Assembly (NCBI GenBank): GCA_964589855.1
Contig: CAZPVB010000001.1
Location: 1 to 64,000 of the forward strand
Reading direction: 5' to 3'
From: SKVR01 sp964589855
GTDB taxonomy: Bacteria > Bacteroidota > Bacteroidia > Bacteroidales > UBA7960
Length of the DNA stretch: 64,000 nt
Part shown: piece by piece, positions 27,710 through 36,489 of the stretch
Position numbering within the stretch: position 1 is the first letter of the stretch
Layout: every line of letters starts with the position of its first letter
Notes under the pieces: generated by a model
Told to the model about the DNA's origin: nothing
Database searches by the model: none
Seen by the model: only the letters and a program-made list of their open reading frames with translations
Program-made: the position numbers and the translations under genes

Positions 27710-27735
27710 AGCAGAGGGAAACGTTTCCCTCTGCT
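27710..27735. promoter_or_regulatory. Perfect 26-bp palindrome between lipoprotein and beta-helix A1 genes
   Basis: A 13-bp arm AGCAGAGGGAAAC and its exact complement meet without a spacer. It lies 73 bp after the stop of the surface lipoprotein gene and about 145 bp before beta-helix A1. No T-tract follows on the minus strand, so a classic terminator is unlikely; an mRNA processing/stability hairpin that keeps susCD levels above the enzyme genes, or a protein-binding operator, fits better. Confidence 0.6.
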
Positions 27736-27807
27736 CACATGGTAAAAGATTGAAAAAGACCAATTACAATTTATGCAGATAATAAATCTTTCACCTTCCA
27801 ATAATTA

Positions 27808-28887
27808 CTACTCTACCAAATTGGTTATTCTCAGGTTTTTGAGATATATTTTATGGGAATCCCAGTTAGGTTGTCCGTAAGCAGGAACAAGCCATGCAAA
27901 ATCAACTTCATCTGATGTTGCATCCATACCTTCGTTGCTATTGATAGTATCTACTTCTGCCTGATCGTCGGCAGCAAAATAAAGGGTTTCCCATGTGTCA
28001 GGAGTGCTAACAAATGCTTCCTTGGCCATGAACCAACCTTTTTTATCACCCGATTCTTTAAATTTTGTCAGATTTCCGAAGCGGAACTGGAACTTCACAC
28101 CTTCGTCTTCACTCAGATCACTGAAAGATTCCGGACTATCAGGATCAGTTTCATAGTATACATCAACGGCAACCACTCTTTGTCCTGCTTTTACAAGATC
28201 TAGTTCCTCAGAAGAAGGTTGAGTCATACCCTCGCCATACCATCCGAAAACGGGAATCATATATCCATCCCATGCTACGCTTCCGTCATCCTCGAGAATA
28301 GAGAGTCTGGTCATCATTAAACCGGTACCTCCGTCAGGAAGATCGGCAGCAAAATTCCAGTTGTCATCTGCATAACCTCCACGGCATGTTACGTAAACAG
28401 ATGGAGATGCATCACCACCGTTATAAGTAGCACCCGGCATAGGATTAATGGCATCGCCTTCCCACCAATCGCCCCACATGGCTTCGTCGGCAATTTTAGT
28501 GCTGAAATCTGCTAAAAAATAATCAGGTCTGATGAAGCTTACCTGGGTAATAGCATCTAAAGTCATGTCTTGCTGATCTACAACAGTGAAGGTAAGTTGC
28601 GCATCCTGATCAGCATCAGCAGGAAAAGTATATTGATACGTGATCGTATCATTGAAAGTACCTTCTTCAAAGGTTGCAATTTCAGTGCTGTTTAACGTAA
28701 CCGACTTAAGATCTCCAGCTACAATAATAGTGTAATCAATCGTACTTCCTGGCTCGCTTTCGGTCAATAAAGGATCAACAGAGATAGAAAGATCTGGTGC
28801 TTCCGGACCATCGTCGTCGTTACAGCTTACAAATAAAGCAGCAGGAACGAAAAGAATTGCTAAAAAATAAATCAAATGTTTTTTCAT
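27808..28887 (-). CDS. SusE/F-position surface lipoprotein, probable glycan binder
   Basis: 359 residues with a lipoprotein leader ending in LFVSC (C22) followed by NDDDG, an acidic stretch like the surface-export signal of Bacteroidota lipoproteins. An Ig/PKD-like domain follows (about 35-125), then a beta-rich C-terminal half with many Trp, Tyr and Asp (MWGDWWEGDAINPMPG, MIPVFGWYGEGM), suited to carbohydrate binding. I do not recognise a named family. Position directly after susD (46 bp) is that of a surface glycan-binding protein of the Sus complex. Confidence 0.75.
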   Translation of the reverse strand: MKKHLIYFLAILFVPAALFVSCNDDDGPEAPDLSISVDPLLTESEPGSTIDYTIIVAGDLKSVTLNSTEIATFEEGTFNDTITYQYTFPADADQDAQLTFTVVDQQDMTLDAITQVSFIRPDYFLADFSTKIADEAMWGDWWEGDAINPMPGATYNGGDASPSVYVTCRGGYADDNWNFAADLPDGGTGLMMTRLSILEDDGSVAWDGYMIPVFGWYGEGMTQPSSEELDLVKAGQRVVAVDVYYETDPDSPESFSDLSEDEGVKFQFRFGNLTKFKESGDKKGWFMAKEAFVSTPDTWETLYFAADDQAEVDTINSNEGMDATSDEVDFAWLVPAYGQPNWDSHKIYLKNLRITNLVE

Positions 28888-28933
28888 GATAAATGTGTTT
28901 TTAAGTTAATGTTTAATGAATTGGAAAAGGTTA

Positions 28934-30553
28934 TTAATTATATCCAGGGTTTTGTATTATGACTCCATCTGTTTCTTCAATCACATATTGGGGTATGGGT
29001 AATAGAAGTCGGTCCTCAGTAATATTTGATTTTCCCTGCGTCTGCATAACCTGAATAGCTCTTTGTGGTCTTCTTATCAGGTCAAACCATCTCTGCCCTT
29101 CAAAAGCAAGTTCAAGTCTTCTTTCATGATATACTTTATCCAGAAACTGCATGTAATCCAGATCAATATAATCAATGTCTGATGTTTCATGAATGGGCAG
29201 CCCCAAAGCACGTCTTTTAATTTTGTTCAGGTATTCGTATGCATCGGGGGTAGGCCCGTTATTGATCTCATTTTCGGTTTCAGCAAACATCAGATATACA
29301 TCTGCAAGTCTTAAGATGAAAAAGTTATCATCAGCTTCGCCGTTCTCCGTTTCTTCATAATCTTTATATTTGTTTACATTGAATGGTGCAATATCATAAT
29401 CAACAGGCAGTCCCTCTTCTTCTGCAGTATTATAATAGTCAAGAATGGTTACTTCTTTGCGCAAATCACCTTCGCCAAATAATTCAACAATAGAAGTGCC
29501 AGCAGGTACATTGTAGTTTTCGCCTCTGGGATCATTTGATGTGGTTGGTATTCCGATGCCAAAACCGCCCCTGGCAAATGCACCTTCTTCATCACCCATG
29601 TAAGCAGATCCTCTGAACCTTGGCATGTACGAATTATTATAATAACTCCCTATTCCGTTTCTTTGTGGTTTATACACTCCTAATCCATATCCTTCTCTTT
29701 CATAGAAATGCTGACCTGACATAAAGTTGATTTCAAAAATAGACTCCTTCCCAAATTCATTTTCTCTTGTAAACAAATCAGCAAAGTTCTCTTCCAGTGA
29801 AAACTGATTGGAGTTGATAATTTCCCATAAAATATCTCTGGATTTCGCAAAATTTCCCGAATCAAATGATCCCATGGTCAGGTAAACCTTAGCCAACAAT
29901 GCTTTTGCTGCCCAGTTGGTAACTCTTGCAATATCTTCATTGCCCCATGATGAAGGTAGTTTTTCTACAGCAAACAGCAAATCAGGAATAATGCCCTCTT
30001 CATAAACTTCTTTATAGGGTGTTCTTGGGATGCTTGCTTCTTTAGGGTCGGTTATCTCTTCCAGAATTAGAGGAACATCTCCATACAATCTCACCAGGTT
30101 GAAATAAAACAATGCACGTAAGAACCGACTTTGCGCTTCAATCTGTATTTTAAAATTATCATTTAAAGAAGTTGCCTTTACCCTTTCAATGGTGGTATTT
30201 GCTCTTGCGATGCCAATATAACTGCTGGAAAAAATATTCATGGTAGTATAACTCTCGGAGGACATAGTAAAGTTGTCAATGTCATTGCCCAGCAAAGAGT
30301 TATAAAGAGCATCATCTCCGGGATTAGCATCATCAGAAGCAATTTCGAGGTATCTTACTAAAATTCCATTGTAATAATCGGCGCGAACGAGAAGATTATA
30401 AACCCCTGCCAGGGCCATGTCAAAATCATTTTCGGTTTGAAAAAAGTTTTCGATGGTAGAAGCCGCCGGATTATCTCTTTCAAGGAAATCATCGCTACAT
30501 TGGCAGAAAAGTACGGTAAAGAAAAGGATAATTATACGTTGTAACTTATTCAT
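28934..30553 (-). CDS. susD: SusD-like glycan-binding lipoprotein (PUL1)
   Basis: 539 residues. Leader ends in LFCQC (C19) followed by SDDFLERDNPAAS, the typical SusD/RagB N-terminus. TPR-rich helical body with RFLRALFYFNLVRLYGDVPLI and NWAAKALLAKVYLTMG; C-terminal RRLELAFEGQRWFDLIR is the SusD-family hallmark. It caps the SusC barrel at the cell surface and delivers oligosaccharide. Starts 11 bp after the susC stop; translationally close-coupled. Paralogue of the SusD at 50580-52070. Confidence 0.95.
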   Translation of the reverse strand: MNKLQRIIILFFTVLFCQCSDDFLERDNPAASTIENFFQTENDFDMALAGVYNLLVRADYYNGILVRYLEIASDDANPGDDALYNSLLGNDIDNFTMSSESYTTMNIFSSSYIGIARANTTIERVKATSLNDNFKIQIEAQSRFLRALFYFNLVRLYGDVPLILEEITDPKEASIPRTPYKEVYEEGIIPDLLFAVEKLPSSWGNEDIARVTNWAAKALLAKVYLTMGSFDSGNFAKSRDILWEIINSNQFSLEENFADLFTRENEFGKESIFEINFMSGQHFYEREGYGLGVYKPQRNGIGSYYNNSYMPRFRGSAYMGDEEGAFARGGFGIGIPTTSNDPRGENYNVPAGTSIVELFGEGDLRKEVTILDYYNTAEEEGLPVDYDIAPFNVNKYKDYEETENGEADDNFFILRLADVYLMFAETENEINNGPTPDAYEYLNKIKRRALGLPIHETSDIDYIDLDYMQFLDKVYHERRLELAFEGQRWFDLIRRPQRAIQVMQTQGKSNITEDRLLLPIPQYVIEETDGVIIQNPGYN

Positions 30554-30564
30554 AACTATAACTT

Positions 30565-33500
30565 TTAAAAGATTGCACTGATATTAAAAATAATTGATCT
30601 TGCCAGGGGATATGCTCCAAGATCGTAACCCGGGAAATAAGCAGATTGAGCATTGGAGCTAACTTCGGGATCAAAACCTGTGTAGTTGGTTAAAGTGAAA
30701 AGATTCTGCCCTGTTACACTCATCTTAAATCTGCTGATATTAAGATGATTAACCCATGAATCGGGTAAAGTATATGAAACAGTTAGATTTCTTAATCTCA
30801 GGAAGGAACCATCTTCAATCCATCTGTCGCTGTAAAACCGCCAGTTTTGATTGGGATCAAAGCGGGTGGCCCTTGGGGTTTTACCATCGCCTGGCTGGCT
30901 TTCAGAAACCCATCGGTTAAGCGTTGTTGCAGTTTGGTTGCGATCTCCCAACATACCCTCGAGATAATATCGTGTAGAATTGAAAACTTCATTGCCAGTC
31001 TGGACATAGACAAAGGCACTTAATTCAAATTGTTTCCAGCTAAACCGGTTGGTAAATCCCAGGGTTAGTTTGGGCATCGCATTTCCGATAACAGTTCGGT
31101 CATTGGTAGTTATACTTCCATCACCATCCACATCTACATATCTGATGTCTCCGGCTTGCGCCTCGGGTTGAATGGGTTGACCCATGGAATTTACATATGC
31201 ATCTACTTCCTGTTGGTTTAAAAATACGCCATCGGTTTTGTATCCATAAAAGTTTCCTAAAGGTTGCCCGTTTACCAGGTAAGTTTGCCCGGCTCTACCG
31301 TTGGCTGCAGATTCCATTATAAAACCTTCGTCACCCCGGGGGAAAGAAACCACTGTGTTTTCATTCAGGGCAAAGGTAAGATCTGACAACCATCTGAAAT
31401 TGGGGGTAGATATCAATCGCCCGCTCAACAATAGTTCTAACCCCTGGTTTTCAATAACACCTGCATTTTCCCAATAGGAGTCAGAATACCCGGCCAAAAT
31501 CGGTGGATTCATATCTACAAGTACCCCGGTGGTTTTTTTCCTGTAATAATCCAGTGTAATTTCGAAACGATCATCCAGAATACCTATATCAAGACCAAGA
31601 TTACCTTGTGCAGTTTCTTCCCAGCTAAGGGCATTATTAGGGATGGAAAGGGGCCAGGTGCCCATATAAGGTGTGTTCCGTCCAAAACCATATGCCACCT
31701 GAGGAACGGCTGTTTGGGCAGTTGCTGCATAATTACTTATTTCCTGGTTTCCAGAGAGGCCATAGGAATACCTGATCATTATATTACTGAATGTAGTAAC
31801 ATTGGATAAAAACTCTTCATCGGATAATCTCCACCCTGCTGAAAATGCGGGAAAAATTCCATATCGGTTGTCTTTACCAAATCGTGAGGAACCATCCCTG
31901 CGAAGAGTAAAGGAAGTGAGGTATTTTTCGGCGTAATTATAGTTGATCCGGGCAAACATAGACAAAAGAGCATACTCAGAAAACATACCCCCCGAATCTC
32001 CATCCACTTCAAGAGCATTGTCCAGGGTATTATTGTCAATGTTTGAGAAATTCTTCTTTGACAGGTAAGTAAATTCTCTGTGAAACTCTTGTGCGCTGTA
32101 CCCTGCCAATGCATCCAGGTTATGGTTATTACCCATTTCAACTGAATAATTCAATGTGTTTTCCAGCAGCCACATATTCTCTACGATGTTCATTTGACTC
32201 CTGCTGGAGTTGGCCGGATCAAAACCTTCGCGGTTTAAAACCGGGGTAAAAAGATTCCCTTTGTTGTCGTTATAATCAAAACCTGCATTTAACTTATAGG
32301 TTAAGTTCTCCAGTAAAGAAACTTCAGTAAACAAATTCCCAATAACTCTGTTGTTGGCGGTATTCATTTCGTTGAGTTCAATAGGGATCAGAGGGTTTCT
32401 TACATTTGCAAAATAACCCGGCACACCCACCGAGAGCGAACCATCGTCGCGACGTGGCGAAATTACAGGGAGATAAGACAGGGCGGGCGTGATAATGGCC
32501 CCCGAACCTTCAATGCCATCAGATGGGATAAGATTGCTTAAGCTGCGTGCCAAAGAAACTGATGATCCGAAACTGATCCTGTCACTAATACTATAATTGG
32601 TGTTCAACCGCATTGAATACCTGCTGAAATCTGATCCTTTGATAATTCCCTGTTGATCATAAACACCTGCCATGATCGCATAATTGCCCTTTTCGGTTCC
32701 GCTGGATATGGATAACTGATAATTTTGCATGGGTGCTGTTTGTAAGATCTGATCCTGCCAGTCGGTTCCCTCTCCCAGTCTTTGTCCTACCAAATTGGGG
32801 TCGATAAAAGGTGGTATTTCCGTAAAATACTCATCTTCTCCCAGATAAACACGTAATCCAGAATTCAGGGCAGCATCTCTGGACAGTGAAGCAAATTGCT
32901 GCGCATTCAATAGGTCATATCTTTTTGATATTTGCTGCAATCCAAAAAAGGTTTCAAAGGATACCCTTGTTTGCCCTTCCTTGCCTCTTCGGGTGGTGAT
33001 CAGAACAACTCCGTTTGCTCCCCTTGATCCGTATATAGAAGTTGCCGATGCATCTTTCAGTACGGTAATGCTTTCAATATCGGATGGGTTGAGCGAAGCC
33101 AGCACATTCTGGGGCTGCCCCCCACCACTGGGACTTAACACAGCACTCAAGCTGTTATCATTGTATATAGGAACCCCATCAATTACATAAAGTGGTTCGT
33201 TGCTGGTTCCACTGGTTGCTCCTCTCACCCTTACTGTTACGGATCCGCCGGGAGCAGATGAGTTCTGTGTGATCACAACCCCCGCTAGCCGCCCCTGCAT
33301 GGTTTGATCAAAGCTGGTTACGGCCATTTCCCTGATATCTTCAGATCGCATGTGAGAAACAGAACCAGTTACATTGCGTTCCTTCTGTGTACCATAACCC
33401 ATTACAACTACCCCTTCAAGCATTTCTATTGAGGGTGATAGTTCTACTGTAATATTTTCACCTTGTTCCACCATTACTTCCTCGGCAAGGTAACCGATAT

Positions 33501-33801
33501 AAGATACCCTTAGTGTGGTTGGTCCGTTGGGTATTTCAAGACTAAACTTCCCGTCAATATCGGTTACGGTTCCTGTTGTTGTTCCTTTGATTACAACATT
33601 TACACCTACCAGTAATTCCCCGGTAAAAGAATCTTTAACGGTACCGGTTACAGATTTATCCTGTATTATTTCGGAATCGTTTGCATAAGTGGATACTGTT
33701 GAAAAGCAAAGTAAGGTGGTGGTAAACAATCCAATTACAAGTAATAGTATTGGATGTGATTCGGGCATAAAAATTTTCAGGATTTGATTGTTTGTTGTCA
33801 T
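30565..33801 (-). CDS. susC: SusC-like TonB-dependent transporter (PUL1)
   Basis: 1078 residues. Long leader with hydrophobic core (PILLLVIGLFTTTLLCFSTV), carboxypeptidase-regulatory-like domain (about 50-125, VTGTVKDSFTGELLVGVNVVIKG), plug domain (about 135-250) with the SusC/RagA markers GYGTQKERNVTGSVS, EPLYVIDGVPI, SIYGSRGANGVVLITT, then a 22-strand-type barrel ending in aromatic F. Imports oligosaccharides through the outer membrane together with SusD. Promoter elements at 33859-33866 with a direct repeat at 33888-33923 indicate that this is the first gene of the susCD operon. Long untranslated leader of about 50 bp. Confidence 0.96.
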   Translation of the reverse strand: MTTNNQILKIFMPESHPILLLVIGLFTTTLLCFSTVSTYANDSEIIQDKSVTGTVKDSFTGELLVGVNVVIKGTTTGTVTDIDGKFSLEIPNGPTTLRVSYIGYLAEEVMVEQGENITVELSPSIEMLEGVVVMGYGTQKERNVTGSVSHMRSEDIREMAVTSFDQTMQGRLAGVVITQNSSAPGGSVTVRVRGATSGTSNEPLYVIDGVPIYNDNSLSAVLSPSGGGQPQNVLASLNPSDIESITVLKDASATSIYGSRGANGVVLITTRRGKEGQTRVSFETFFGLQQISKRYDLLNAQQFASLSRDAALNSGLRVYLGEDEYFTEIPPFIDPNLVGQRLGEGTDWQDQILQTAPMQNYQLSISSGTEKGNYAIMAGVYDQQGIIKGSDFSRYSMRLNTNYSISDRISFGSSVSLARSLSNLIPSDGIEGSGAIITPALSYLPVISPRRDDGSLSVGVPGYFANVRNPLIPIELNEMNTANNRVIGNLFTEVSLLENLTYKLNAGFDYNDNKGNLFTPVLNREGFDPANSSRSQMNIVENMWLLENTLNYSVEMGNNHNLDALAGYSAQEFHREFTYLSKKNFSNIDNNTLDNALEVDGDSGGMFSEYALLSMFARINYNYAEKYLTSFTLRRDGSSRFGKDNRYGIFPAFSAGWRLSDEEFLSNVTTFSNIMIRYSYGLSGNQEISNYAATAQTAVPQVAYGFGRNTPYMGTWPLSIPNNALSWEETAQGNLGLDIGILDDRFEITLDYYRKKTTGVLVDMNPPILAGYSDSYWENAGVIENQGLELLLSGRLISTPNFRWLSDLTFALNENTVVSFPRGDEGFIMESAANGRAGQTYLVNGQPLGNFYGYKTDGVFLNQQEVDAYVNSMGQPIQPEAQAGDIRYVDVDGDGSITTNDRTVIGNAMPKLTLGFTNRFSWKQFELSAFVYVQTGNEVFNSTRYYLEGMLGDRNQTATTLNRWVSESQPGDGKTPRATRFDPNQNWRFYSDRWIEDGSFLRLRNLTVSYTLPDSWVNHLNISRFKMSVTGQNLFTLTNYTGFDPEVSSNAQSAYFPGYDLGAYPLARSIIFNISAIF

Positions 33802-33858
33802 ACTTATAAGATGGATAGTGTTTTAATGAAAATAAGTAGTGTTGTTTTTAATTGTCGA

Positions 33859-33866
33859 TAAAATTA
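33859..33866 (-). promoter_or_regulatory. Candidate -7 element of susC (PUL1), TAATTTTA
   Basis: Seven of eight positions match TAnnTTTG. It lies 58 bp upstream of the ATG at 33801 and its first base is exactly 36 nt from the start of the second half-site of the direct repeat at 33888-33923, the same distance as at two other promoters in the window. Confidence 0.55.
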
Positions 33867-33887
33867 TTATAAAGTTAAAACTGTTGT

Positions 33888-33923
33888 TTTTCCATCAGTC
33901 CGAATTATTGTTCTGAGCGTCCA
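33888..33923 (-). promoter_or_regulatory. Direct-repeat operator (21-bp period) upstream of susC
   Basis: On the minus strand: half-site 1 TGGACGCTCAGAACA, six bases, half-site 2 CGGACTGATGGAAAA. The halves repeat at 21 bp, two turns of DNA. Against the site before the sulfatase I count 23 of 36 matching positions, and 25 of 36 against the site before the GH95-like gene. Probable binding site of the PUL1 HTCS AraC domain. Confidence 0.65.
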
Positions 33924-33957
33924 TAATCAAATAAACTACTGATAATCAATTTTATAA

Positions 33958-36351
33958 TTATCTGATCTCAGCATCTACAATCAACTCTTTACTATACTCA
34001 ATCATTTCCTTAGGTATAAGGGATTTTTTCAGATATTGACCATTGACCTTTAAGAGAGTGTTCCCTTTGCAGATACCCTTGGTTTTCTTCATACTGATTT
34101 TAATTTTACATCCTCTGAAGATTCTTTCCACCATGGTTTCTTCCCAATCGGAGGGCAGGCAGGGGTCAATGCGCAAACCTTCCCATTCCGGACGAATCCC
34201 CAGAATATACTGTGTTGCGGCAATATACATCCAACTTGCCGTGCCTGTAAGCCATGAAACATTTGCCAGTCCAAACTTATCTGAGTCGGGTCCGAAAAGA
34301 TTGGAAACATATACATAAGGTTCCGCTTTGTATCGCCATGGGCCTGCTTTGCGCATTGCAACCTCAGGAATTAGCTGCTGGAAATATTTCCAGGCAATAT
34401 CGCCTCTTCCCAGCATACATTCTGCTATGATAGCCCATGTATTGGCATGGCAGAAAACAGCCGCATTTTCTCCTGTGCCTTTGTTATAATGTGTAAGCGG
34501 GTCTTTGGGATCAGGAAATGTGGTTACAGGTGGATCGATGAGTTTAATACCCAAATCAGAATCCAGTTTTTTCTTCACCGTATGCATGCACTGAACCGCT
34601 CTCTCAGGCGTTGCGAATCCCGAATAAACCGACCATGACTGTGCATTGAGCCAAACTTTTGCCTCAGGGTTTTCCATGGTGCCCAGAAAAAGTCCGTTGT
34701 CCATAATGGCTCTGCGATACCATTCACCATCCCAGCCAATATTGTTCACAATACGTTTTTGCTCATCGTAAATGTCTTTATACCAGGCAGCATCATCATA
34801 TTTATTGAGTAACCGGGCTAGTTCGGCCATTTTGGGGAGAATAACCCCCAACTGCATGGATGTCCAGAAACTTTCGCCTTTTCCTTCCCTGCACACTTTA
34901 AACATCTGATCATTCCAATCGGAGCGCAGCATTAATGGTAAACCATTTCTACCTATATTCTGCATGGTAAACTCCACAGCACTCTTCAAATGATCGTAAA
35001 CAGTAGCCTGTCCGCCATCATAAAAAGGAACCATTTCATTCAGAAAGTCTGTTTTCCCTTCTTCCATCACAATACTCCACACCGAGAGTGCCGGCCAAAG
35101 ATGATCATCCGAATGGATAGTGGTTACCGGATCCCATCCTTCATAGGGGAAGAAGTAGTGGTTGGCATGACCATCCTGGTATTGCTCTTTGAGCAATATC
35201 CGCATCTTTTCTTTGGCACTTTCCAAATCAAGCGGTACCTGAGACAAAACATCCTGGGAAGTATCTCTGTAACCAACCCCTCTGAAAGTACCTGTGGCAT
35301 AGTAACTGATGTTTCTTGAAAATAGGAAATTACGCTGTGCCTGGTAGGGGTTCCAGAAATTGATCATGCGTTTTGCATTTTCGTGAGGCACTTCACAATG
35401 AAAACCTTTGAAATAATTACTCCAGCCGTTCTGAAGTTTGGAAAAAGATTTTCGCACGTAATCTTTTTCACGTAAGTGATTTAATATTCTGCTTATATCA
35501 CTTTCTGACATCTCACACCCCAAATACACGTTCACCGTTTTTTCTTCACCGGGTTGCAGATTCACTTCCATTTGTAATGCACCGCAGGGATCACCACCAA
35601 ACAATGTTGAGTTAGTACATTCAGATTGCTCTACCACAAATGGATCTGATTCAGACCGGTAAGTACCTATAAACTCATCCCTGTCGCCATCATACCCTTT
35701 AAGTGGCTGATCGCTTGCCAGGTAAACCAGTGGAGTTTCATCTGGTTTGGGTTGATTTTCCACCCCGTATTTAAAAATCAGGCTTTTCACGTTATCAAGA
35801 TAGTAAACACTCATCTGGTGTTTCATATAGCAAACCCAGGACACTTCTCTTAAAAACTCCATCATCCCGAACTCCACGTAAGTAAATATGTCGTAGTTTT
35901 TAACATCGGGGGTAAGATTTTTAAGTTTCAGATTCCAAACCAGGACATTATCTGAAGGGGACACAAAATAATTTAACCGGGCACTTAAACCATCGTTTTG
36001 TGCCATAAACCGTGTATAACCCGCTCCGTGTGCAGCACTCCACGACTCTGGTCTGGTAGGTGCAGGAGCATTGGTTGGACACCAGTATTGTTTATTTTCC
36101 TTATTTCTCAAATACAGATACATACCCGATCTGTCGTGCGGAAGATGGTAAAACCGGTACCTGTTGATGCGCCATATCTGTGGTGATTTGTAAAATGCCA
36201 CCGCTCCACCCGCCTGCGATATCATGGTGTGAAATGTACCATTGGACAGATAGTTCATCCATGGTGTAGGTGTATCATATCTTTTAATCAGTACCTCTTT
36301 GTTTGTATCGTCAAATTCAAAATAGGAATCGGTATTATCTCTTTCTTGCAT
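33958..36351 (-). CDS. GH94-type glycoside phosphorylase
   Basis: 797 residues, no signal peptide, cytosolic. N-terminal beta-sandwich (about 1-290: WMNYLSNGTFHTMISQAGG, YRFYHLPHDRSGMYLY), then an (alpha/alpha)6 barrel. The catalytic element GTFRGVGYRDTSQDVLS (D363, D367) matches the RDxxQD signature in which GH94 carries its general acid; EGWDPVTTIHSDDHLWP and LMLRSDWND are further family segments. C-terminal LGIRPEWEGLRIDPCLPSDWE closes the barrel. GH94 enzymes cleave beta-linked disaccharides with phosphate to give a sugar 1-phosphate, saving ATP. Which disaccharide is open (family includes cellobiose, chitobiose and others). Lies between the sulfatase and susC, 138 bp after the sulfatase stop. 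Confidence 0.88.
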   Translation of the reverse strand: MQERDNTDSYFEFDDTNKEVLIKRYDTPTPWMNYLSNGTFHTMISQAGGAVAFYKSPQIWRINRYRFYHLPHDRSGMYLYLRNKENKQYWCPTNAPAPTRPESWSAAHGAGYTRFMAQNDGLSARLNYFVSPSDNVLVWNLKLKNLTPDVKNYDIFTYVEFGMMEFLREVSWVCYMKHQMSVYYLDNVKSLIFKYGVENQPKPDETPLVYLASDQPLKGYDGDRDEFIGTYRSESDPFVVEQSECTNSTLFGGDPCGALQMEVNLQPGEEKTVNVYLGCEMSESDISRILNHLREKDYVRKSFSKLQNGWSNYFKGFHCEVPHENAKRMINFWNPYQAQRNFLFSRNISYYATGTFRGVGYRDTSQDVLSQVPLDLESAKEKMRILLKEQYQDGHANHYFFPYEGWDPVTTIHSDDHLWPALSVWSIVMEEGKTDFLNEMVPFYDGGQATVYDHLKSAVEFTMQNIGRNGLPLMLRSDWNDQMFKVCREGKGESFWTSMQLGVILPKMAELARLLNKYDDAAWYKDIYDEQKRIVNNIGWDGEWYRRAIMDNGLFLGTMENPEAKVWLNAQSWSVYSGFATPERAVQCMHTVKKKLDSDLGIKLIDPPVTTFPDPKDPLTHYNKGTGENAAVFCHANTWAIIAECMLGRGDIAWKYFQQLIPEVAMRKAGPWRYKAEPYVYVSNLFGPDSDKFGLANVSWLTGTASWMYIAATQYILGIRPEWEGLRIDPCLPSDWEETMVERIFRGCKIKISMKKTKGICKGNTLLKVNGQYLKKSLIPKEMIEYSKELIVDAEIR

Positions 36352-36489
36352 AAAATTTTATGAAATGATTATTAGATTGAAAATTAAATTCTTAAATCAG
36401 AAAATGCACATCTGTAATGTTTAAAAGCATCAGACATACTGATTGGATGTAGGTGGAGTGGAAATTTGCTTTTGCTCATTTATACCTTT

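Noticed and set aside
36352..36489. Direct-repeat operator before the GH94 gene
   Set aside because: No CGGAC half-sites in the gap; the gene is more simply read from the sulfatase promoter.
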